Below, in pieces: positions 58,276 to 64,000 of a stretch of 64,000 bases of DNA (positions are counted from its first letter, which is position 1; every line of letters starts with the position of its first letter). The position numbers were made by a program, and so were the translations under genes. The stretch comes from Opitutia bacterium. GTDB lineage: Bacteria > Verrucomicrobiota > Verrucomicrobiia > Opitutales > Opitutaceae. The notes beneath the pieces were generated by a model that worked only from the letters and a program-made list of their open reading frames with translations, did no database searches and was not told where the DNA came from. The stretch is from the NCBI GenBank assembly GCA_016187945.1, contig JACPIT010000006.1:1-64000 (forward strand), in the 5' to 3' direction.

Positions 58276-60405
58276 CTACTTCCCCCACCCGGCGAAATGC
58301 GCGCCGAAACCCATGCGCAGCGCCCAATCCGCGATCGTCTTCGAAACCGGCGACGTGCCGCTCGAGCCGCCGTGGCCGGCGTTCGATTCGATGTGGATGA
58401 GAATCGGTCCGCTGCCCGACGCGGCGCCGGCCTGAACGGCCGCAGCGTATTTGTAGGAATGCGCGGGATAGACGCGGTCATCGTGATCGCCCGTCGTCAC
58501 GAGCAACGCCGGGTATTTCGCGCCGACGTTCACCGTATGCAGCGGTGAATACGCGCGCAGATAGGCGAAGCCCTCCGGCGTGTCCGAGTTGCCGAAGTCG
58601 CTCGCCCACGCGGCACCGACGGTGAATTTGTGGTAGCGCAGCATGTCCATCACGCCGACCGCGGGCACGGCGGCGGCGCAGAGATCGGGGCGCTGGTTGA
58701 CGACCGCGCCGAGCAGCAGGCCGCCGTTCGAGCGACCGTCGAGCACGAGCTTGTTGTGCGACGTGTAGCCGTTCGCGCAAAGCCAGTCGGCCGCGGCGAT
58801 ATAGTCGTCGAACACGTTTTGCTTTCGCTCCTTCGTGCCGGCCTTGTGCCACTCCTCGCCGTATTCGCCGCCGCCGCGCAGGCAAACGTCCGCGTAGACG
58901 CCGCCGCGCTCGATCCACACGAGCGGCGGAACCGCGAACGCGGGTTTATGCGAGATGTTGAAGCCGCCGTAGCCGTAGAGCCAGCCCGGCGCCGAGCCGT
59001 CGAGCTTCAGGCCTTTCTTGTGCACCACGAAAAGCGGAATCTTCGTGCCGTCCTTCGACGGGAAAAATACCTGCTTCACCTCGTAGCCGGACGGGTCGAA
59101 CGCGATCTTCGTCTCCGTGTGCGTCTCGGTTTTTCCGGTCGCGAGGTCGTGGCGCAGCACCGTGCCAGGCGCGAGGAACGAGTTGAAGCCCACGAACACC
59201 TCCGGGTCCTTAAATTTCCCGGAGACACTCGTCACCGAACCGAGACCCGGCAGCGGAATCTCGCCCGCCGCTTCACCGGCGAGATCGAAGAGCGCGATGC
59301 GGTTCGTCGCGTCGTGCATGTAGGTCGCGACGATCTTGCCGGTCGAAATGCGCGCGAGTTCGAGCGTGTCGGCCGATTCCGGCACGATCGTCTGCGCCGC
59401 GGCGAGGCCCGCGTCGAGGTCGACCGCGATGATCCGGCCGCGCGGCGCGCCGGCGTCGGTGCGAAAATAGAAAACGGAGCCGACGTTGCCGATGAAGCCG
59501 TAGCTCGCCGCGAAATCGTCGACCAGCTTCACGACCGCACCGCCGAGTTGCGGCGCCGCGCCGTCCTTCAGATCGAGGTAATAGATCGAGTTGCCGAGCT
59601 TGCCCGGCTGCGTCACACCGATGACGAGGTAGCGTCCATCCGACGAAACCTGTCCGCCGAAGCTCCGCTCCGGATGCTCCGGAATCGCGAACACGAGCGC
59701 GTCTTCGCTCTGCGGCGTGCCGACGCGGTGGTAGTAGAGCTTACGGTTTTCGATCTTCGAAAATACCTTCGCGTTGCCGCCCGGAGGCTCCGGCAGCCGC
59801 GAGTAGAAAAAGCCCTTCGCGTCGTGCGTCCAGCTCAGGCCGGAAAACTTCACCCACTTGATCTGGTCCGGCGCGTCCTGGCCGGTGGCGACGTCGCGCA
59901 GAAAAAATTCGTTCCAGTCGGAACCGGCGCGCGCGAGCCCGTAGCCGAGCCATTTGCCGTCGGGCGAGGGCGACGTGACCGTCACCGCGACGGTGCCGTC
60001 GGCCGAGAGCGCGTTCGGGTCGATGAGCACGCGCGGCGTGCCGTGCAGACCGTCCTGCACGTAGAGCGGCGACTGGTTTTGCAGGCCGTCGTTGCGGGTG
60101 AAAAAATACCAGTTCGCCTCCTTGAACGGCACGCTCGTGCGCGGGAAGTTCCACAACTCCGTGAGGCGGCGGCGCACCTGCTCGACCTCCGGCATGCGCG
60201 CGAGTTCCGCATCGGTGAACGCGTTTTGGGCCTTCACCCACGCTCGCGTGTCCGGCGAGTCGATGTCCTCGAGCCAGCGGTAGGGATCGGGAACTTTCGT
60301 GCCGTGGTAGTCGTCGTAGTGTTCGACAGTCTTGCTGACCGGATAGGACGCGGCGAGTGCCAGTGCGGGCACGAGCGCCGCCAACGGGGTAAGGACGATT
60401 CGCAT
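58276..60405 (-). CDS. Prolyl oligopeptidase family serine peptidase (S9A)
   Basis: A 709-aa protein with a signal peptide (MRIVLTPLAALVPALALAAS), so it should act in the periplasm or outside. It has the S9A layout: N-terminal YHGTKVPDPYRWLEDIDSPD, a seven-bladed propeller (about 75-420), then the alpha/beta hydrolase domain with the nucleophile in VLDGRSNGGLLLGAVVNQRP (GRSNGG), GDHDDRVYPAHSYKYAA carrying the catalytic Asp, and IESNAGHGGSSGT with the catalytic His. It cleaves short peptides after proline. The ATG at 60,405 was chosen because the upstream part of the open frame lacks a signal and is Arg-rich. Confidence 0.93.
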   Translation of the reverse strand: MRIVLTPLAALVPALALAASYPVSKTVEHYDDYHGTKVPDPYRWLEDIDSPDTRAWVKAQNAFTDAELARMPEVEQVRRRLTELWNFPRTSVPFKEANWYFFTRNDGLQNQSPLYVQDGLHGTPRVLIDPNALSADGTVAVTVTSPSPDGKWLGYGLARAGSDWNEFFLRDVATGQDAPDQIKWVKFSGLSWTHDAKGFFYSRLPEPPGGNAKVFSKIENRKLYYHRVGTPQSEDALVFAIPEHPERSFGGQVSSDGRYLVIGVTQPGKLGNSIYYLDLKDGAAPQLGGAVVKLVDDFAASYGFIGNVGSVFYFRTDAGAPRGRIIAVDLDAGLAAAQTIVPESADTLELARISTGKIVATYMHDATNRIALFDLAGEAAGEIPLPGLGSVTSVSGKFKDPEVFVGFNSFLAPGTVLRHDLATGKTETHTETKIAFDPSGYEVKQVFFPSKDGTKIPLFVVHKKGLKLDGSAPGWLYGYGGFNISHKPAFAVPPLVWIERGGVYADVCLRGGGEYGEEWHKAGTKERKQNVFDDYIAAADWLCANGYTSHNKLVLDGRSNGGLLLGAVVNQRPDLCAAAVPAVGVMDMLRYHKFTVGAAWASDFGNSDTPEGFAYLRAYSPLHTVNVGAKYPALLVTTGDHDDRVYPAHSYKYAAAVQAGAASGSGPILIHIESNAGHGGSSGTSPVSKTIADWALRMGFGAHFAGWGK

Positions 60406-60545
60406 GCGCGCCGAGGAAACGCGAAAACGCCGGCGCCGCAAGCGCGCGTCCCGATCTTTCGTCGAGCACCGCACCCGGAGCGACGAAACGGTTTTCCCGC
60501 ACGACTCCGCGGGGAACTTAACCGCGGCGCCGCACACGAAAAGGC

Positions 60546-61694
60546 ATGCCCGTGACGCCCGGACACGCCCGCGATCTCCGCCTCGATTCGTTGCGAGGCC
60601 TGCTCGTCGTGTTCATGGCGCTCGACCACATCGCGTCGCCGCTGCGGGTCGTCACCGATCAGTCGCTCGGATTCGTCAGCTCGGCGGAGGGTTTCGTGTT
60701 TCTGTCCGGCTTCGTCGCCGGCTGGATCCACGGTCGCCGCCTGCTCGAGCGGAGCTTCGCCAGCGCCTTCGTCGCGAGCGCGCGGCGTGCGGCGGCGGTC
60801 TATCGCGCGCACCTGCTCACGTTTTTCGGCGCGTTCGTTTGGATCGCGCTCTACACGCTCTATACGCGAGAGGCGTCGCCGGCGCTGCCGTCGTTGTTCG
60901 TGGCCGAGCCGTTCAACGCAGCCTGGCTCGGCACGCTGCTCCTCCATCAACCGCCGCTGCTCGACATCCTCCCGATGTATTGCGCGTTCCTGTTCGTGCT
61001 CCCGTGGGTGCTGCGCGCCACGACGCGCGGCAACGGCGCGGTCGTCCTCGCGGTGAGTTTCGCCGTGTGGGCGTTCACGCAGGGAACGCCAGACGGCATC
61101 TCCGCGTGGGGCGGGCGCATCACGCTCGGCACGTTTCACCCGCTGGCGTGGCAATTCCCGTTCGTCGCCGGCGCCGTGCTCGGCGCGCAGCGCGCGGCCG
61201 GCGCCACGCTGCTGCGTCCACGCGGGTCGACGCTCGGCGTCGCGCTCGCCGCCGCGACGGCGTTGTGGTTTCTCCGCCACGACCTCTGGTCCGCACTGCT
61301 GCCGGCCGATCAACTCGCACACCTCACCAGCCAGACCACGCTCGGCGTCCTGCGACTGGCCGACTTCGCGCTGATCGCTTACCTCGTCGCCAACGCCGCG
61401 ACGGTTTTCCCGTCCGCGTTTCATTGGCGGCCTTTCGCGACCGTCGGCGAGTCCGCCCTGCCCGCCTTCGCCGCGCAAACGATGATCGCGATCGTCGTGG
61501 TCACCTGCCCCGAATTGTTTTCCGCGACCGAGGCCGGCCGCTGGGTCGCGACCGCGCTGATGCTCGCGACGGTCTTCGGCGTCGGCTACGTCAACCGCTG
61601 GCGACGCAACCGCCGCATCGAGCAGGCGCTCGCGCAACTCCTCCGCGCCCCCGCACCCAAACCGCCGCCGCCCGACATCGCGCACGCGCAGTGA
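60546..61694 (+). CDS. OpgC-like membrane protein
   Basis: A 382-aa integral membrane protein with about ten hydrophobic helices. The opening RDLRLDSLRGLLVVFMALDH and then SSAEGFVFLSGFVAGWIHGR is the signature of the OpgC family, which in proteobacteria transfers succinyl groups to periplasmic glucans. LHQPPLLDILPMYCAFLFVL also fits. No opgGH genes are here, so its substrate is unknown and it may be a general acyltransferase. Start ATG at 60,546. It is divergent from the prolyl oligopeptidase gene. Confidence 0.85.
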   Translation: MPVTPGHARDLRLDSLRGLLVVFMALDHIASPLRVVTDQSLGFVSSAEGFVFLSGFVAGWIHGRRLLERSFASAFVASARRAAAVYRAHLLTFFGAFVWIALYTLYTREASPALPSLFVAEPFNAAWLGTLLLHQPPLLDILPMYCAFLFVLPWVLRATTRGNGAVVLAVSFAVWAFTQGTPDGISAWGGRITLGTFHPLAWQFPFVAGAVLGAQRAAGATLLRPRGSTLGVALAAATALWFLRHDLWSALLPADQLAHLTSQTTLGVLRLADFALIAYLVANAATVFPSAFHWRPFATVGESALPAFAAQTMIAIVVVTCPELFSATEAGRWVATALMLATVFGVGYVNRWRRNRRIEQALAQLLRAPAPKPPPPDIAHAQ

Positions 61695-61742
61695 TCGCGC
61701 TGCGGGCTGGCGGCCCGCGCGACTTCGTGCTCTCGTCGCGGC

Positions 61743-62372
61743 GTGAGCCAACCGCCCAGCCCTCTCTCCCCCGCCGAGCGCCTCGCGCGCCAGATGCAGT
61801 TCATCGTCGAAGCCGACAAGCTGAAGGAAATCTTCCGCCAGACGCTGTGCACGCAAAGCCGCCGCGCCGAGAACAGCGCCGAGCACTCGTGGCATTTCGC
61901 CCTCATGGTGATGACGCTCGCCGAGCACTCGAACCACCAGCCGCTCGACGTCCTCCGCGTGCTCAAGATGGTCCTCATCCACGACCTCGTGGAAATCGAC
62001 GCCGGCGACACCTACGCCTACGACGTCGCCAACATGGCCACGCAACACGAGCGCGAGAGCCGCGCCGCCGACCGCATTTTCGGCCTGCTCCCGCCCGACC
62101 AAACCGCGGAGTTCCGCGCCCTCTGGGACGAATTCGAGGCCAAGGAGACGCCCGAGGCGAAATTCGCCGCGACGTGCGACCGCTTCCACCCGATGCTCCT
62201 GAACTGCCTCACCGGCGGCGAGCGCTGGAAACACCACGGCGTCACTTACGACAAAGTCATCGCCCGCAACCAACACGCCCGCGAAGGCTCGACGGCCCTG
62301 TGGGCCTATGCGCTGAAGATGCTCGACGACGCCGTGGCGAACGGCGCGCTGGGCAAGGGCGACTGCGACTGA
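61743..62372 (+). CDS. HD-domain phosphohydrolase (YfbR-like)
   Basis: A 209-aa cytosolic HD-domain hydrolase. It has QTLCTQSRRAENSAEHSWHF with the first metal His, VLKMVLIHDLVEIDAGDTYA with the HD dyad, and a conserved Asp in the CDRFHPMLLNCLTGGERWKH helix. YfbR-type enzymes dephosphorylate deoxynucleoside monophosphates. Related proteins have other substrates. The start is a GTG at 61,743 (VSQPPSPLSPAERLARQMQF). Confidence 0.85.
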   Translation: MSQPPSPLSPAERLARQMQFIVEADKLKEIFRQTLCTQSRRAENSAEHSWHFALMVMTLAEHSNHQPLDVLRVLKMVLIHDLVEIDAGDTYAYDVANMATQHERESRAADRIFGLLPPDQTAEFRALWDEFEAKETPEAKFAATCDRFHPMLLNCLTGGERWKHHGVTYDKVIARNQHAREGSTALWAYALKMLDDAVANGALGKGDCD

Positions 62373-62460
62373 CGCTCACGCTTGCCCGATGCTCGCGCCC
62401 TGCTGTGGCGCCACCGCTGTCATACCAATCGCCCCGAGCGATTGCACGACGGCACCACGC

Positions 62461-62527
62461 AGGTAGGGCGGGACCGCTGGGCCCGCCGCGCACGCATTTC
62501 GGCGCGCCCAGCGGTCGCGCCCTACCT
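62461..62527. repeat. Long inverted repeat (AGGTAGGGCGGGACCGCTGG)
   Basis: Left arm AGGTAGGGCGGGACCGCTGG then GC; right arm GCCCAGCGGTCGCGCCCTAC then CT. The outer GGTAGGGCG arm end is shared with family D elements at 3,421 and 22,056, but the inner part differs. It lies in the otherwise empty gap between the HD hydrolase and the following membrane protein. Confidence 0.88.
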
Positions 62528-62722
62528 GCCGAAAAGCGCGCTCGTCTGGCGACTGCATTCCTTCGTCAGGAAATCGTAGCGCTCCGCTTCGAGTTCGCGC
62601 CACCGCGCGACGGAGCGCGACCGCTCCCGCTCGCCATCGGAAATTCTCCACTCGTCAGGTTCGGGATGCTTCCACCGGCAGGCAGGTTGCTTCGGCCCTG
62701 GCGATCGGTTTCGCTCGTCGCC

Positions 62723-63220
62723 GTGACTACCGCGCAGCTAGCTCCCGCCATACTCATCCCGCTCGTCGCCTGGCGCGTCTACGTCCGCGCGCGGCGCAAC
62801 ATCGGTCGCCAGCCGTTCCGCCGCGGCCGTCTCCTCGCACGCGTCGTCGTCTACTCGGTGCTCGCCACGCTAATCGCCGTGTTCGCCGCGCGACATCTGC
62901 CGTCGCTCGAAGCCGAACTCAGCGGCCTCGCCGGCGGCGCGCTGCTCGCCGTGGCCGGGCTCAGACTCACGCGCTGGGAGATGACGCCCGAGGGAAATTT
63001 CTACACGCCCAACGCGTTTCTCGGCATCGGCCTGACGCTGCTGTTCGTCGGGCGCATCGTGTATCGCTTCACGGCGTTGTTCGCGGTCCCGTCCGCCGCT
63101 GGTCCGGGCGCGCCGCAGCTTTTCCAAAATCCGCTCACGCTCGCGATCTTCGGCGTCACCGTCGGCTACTACATCGCCTACACCGCCGGCGTGCTCGCGC
63201 GCGGCCGCCGCGTGGCCTGA
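62723..63220 (+). CDS. Small multi-spanning membrane protein (DUF1453-like)
   Basis: A protein of 165 aa (from GTG 62,723) or 184 aa (from ATG 62,666), with four predicted transmembrane helices. Its first helix and loop, LIPLVAWRVYVRARRNIGRQ then PFRRGRLL, and LTRWEMTPEGNFYTPN followed by ALGIGLTLL-like helix (FLGIGLTLLFVGRIVYRF) match, as I recall, a DUF1453/CcdC-like family of bacterial membrane proteins. Function is unknown. The GTG start is next to the first helix and is preferred. Confidence 0.7.
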   Translation: MTTAQLAPAILIPLVAWRVYVRARRNIGRQPFRRGRLLARVVVYSVLATLIAVFAARHLPSLEAELSGLAGGALLAVAGLRLTRWEMTPEGNFYTPNAFLGIGLTLLFVGRIVYRFTALFAVPSAAGPGAPQLFQNPLTLAIFGVTVGYYIAYTAGVLARGRRVA

Positions 63221-63224
63221 TGCC

Positions 63225-64000
63225 TCACCACGTGCCGCTCAGGCCGACCGAGCAGAGCGTGCGCGTGTAGGCGCGACCGGGCGTGATGGGCAGCAGTCCT
63301 TCGCCGGTCTCGCGCACGAGCGACGCGTCGAGCGTCACCCTCTTGTTCCAGCGAAACTCCGCCGCGCACGTCGTCGTGCGGATTTGGTCGTGCCATGGCT
63401 TCGTGCCCGGATAGGCATCGCGGTGATTGTCGGCGTCGGCGAATTTCTCCGCCACCCGCGCAGACCAGCGCTCGCCGAGCTTCCGCTTCCAGCCGAGCTC
63501 CCACGTCGAGTCCTCGTAAACGCCGCGCCCGCTCGATGCCGGCCAGAGCCGGTGCAAACCGGTCAGCGATACCGCGTCCGCGGCATCCGGCGTCCACCCG
63601 AGCGTCGCCTCGACGTATGGCGCGGAGCGATGCCGCCCGAGCGCAGCCGGTTCGGCGGCGGTGAAGCTCCGGAAATCCGGCCCTCCGCGCAGATCGATTT
63701 TCCAATGCGGGGTCAGCTTGCCCTCGATGCCGGCCAGCACGCGCACGAGATCGCTCGTCGAGTTCAGCGCGAGACTCGGCGGCCGATCCGCTTGCCGCTG
63801 CCGCCCAGCGCGCGCACCGAGAACCCACGCAACACCCGGTCTGATCTCCCGCGCGAATTCCGCGCCGGCCGTGTATTCGCCGCGATCGACGTAGGACGCG
63901 CAACCGCTCGCGAACCCGGTGTGGAAATCCTGATCGATTCCCGCCGCGAGCAAGCGCCACCAGCCGCCTGGCCGGGCCACCGTCACTCGCGCCGCGCCGC
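63225..64000 (-). CDS. Outer-membrane beta-barrel protein, 5' part missing at the window edge
   Basis: The frame ends at 63,225 and stays open through the window edge, so only the C-terminal 257 codons are visible. The visible sequence alternates polar and hydrophobic residues in strands ending in aromatic residues (WELGWKRKLGERWSARVAEK, WKIDLRGGPDFRSF, RTTTCAAEFRWNKRVTLDAS) and ends CSVGLSGTW, with a terminal Trp as in many barrels. A GTG at 63,986 could be a start, but no signal peptide follows it, so the true start is probably beyond the edge. Convergent with the preceding membrane protein gene. Confidence 0.65.
   Translation of the reverse strand, partial: GAARVTVARPGGWWRLLAAGIDQDFHTGFASGCASYVDRGEYTAGAEFAREIRPGVAWVLGARAGRQRQADRPPSLALNSTSDLVRVLAGIEGKLTPHWKIDLRGGPDFRSFTAAEPAALGRHRSAPYVEATLGWTPDAADAVSLTGLHRLWPASSGRGVYEDSTWELGWKRKLGERWSARVAEKFADADNHRDAYPGTKPWHDQIRTTTCAAEFRWNKRVTLDASLVRETGEGLLPITPGRAYTRTLCSVGLSGTW

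Overview
This 64 kb window is high-GC DNA that looks like a chromosome segment of a Gram-negative verrucomicrobium, most likely Opitutaceae or a close relative. That is an inference from lipid A synthesis (lpxK), menaquinone synthesis (menB), a predicted Na+/H+ antiporter of a type I associate with this phylum, and the dense long inverted repeats between genes. No rRNA, tRNA, CRISPR array, integrase or insertion sequence was seen.

Positions 1-25.1 kb hold ordinary chromosomal genes in short operons on both strands: a Ppx/GppA phosphatase, an RluD-type pseudouridine synthase, an adenosine deaminase, two M29 aminopeptidases, lpxK, a class V aminotransferase, a topoisomerase III, a class II aldolase, an ECF sigma/anti-sigma operon with two secreted proteins, menB, kup, an antiporter/HAD phosphatase pair, and a cysteine-poor L36/L31 pair. 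Nearly every intergenic gap carries a long perfect or near-perfect inverted repeat. At least ten families occur, and several recur within the window.

Positions 25.1-52.3 kb hold a complete extracellular contractile injection system (eCIS, Afp/PVC/MAC-like). An orphan NarL-type response regulator leads into a plus-strand operon: PAAR tip, gp25 wedge, two baseplate J-type proteins, tape measure, AAA+ ATPase, cargo candidate E1. A minus-strand operon starts at 52,245: Pvc16-type terminator, unknown 346-aa protein, sheath, two tubes, DUF5908 protein, LysM-type Afp7, VgrG-like Afp8, two alanine-rich helical proteins, cargo candidates E4, E3 and E2. The operons converge, with 25 bp between them. 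Most junctions are ATGA overlaps.

The most interesting observation is that the four proteins at the convergent 3' ends (E1-E4) have unrelated bodies but share an N-terminal [S/T]-R-S-A-A-x-R motif about 15-23 residues from the start. E1 and E4 have the identical octapeptide PPESRSAA at residues 11-18, encoded by largely different codons. This looks like a loading or targeting signal for this injection system. E4 carries a TIKI/ChaN/EreA-like domain, E2 a DUF4157 domain plus a possible nuclease-like tail, E1 a hydrophobic hairpin plus an HS..SGHY domain, and E3 is unrecognised.

Positions 52.6-57.7 kb hold a carbohydrate (probably uronide) utilisation cluster: SDR, Gfo/Idh/MocA oxidoreductase, sugar isomerase/epimerase, GH88-like hydrolase, XRE-cupin regulator. 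The window ends with a prolyl oligopeptidase, an OpgC-like membrane protein, an HD phosphohydrolase, a DUF1453-like membrane protein and the 3' part of an outer-membrane barrel gene cut by the window edge.
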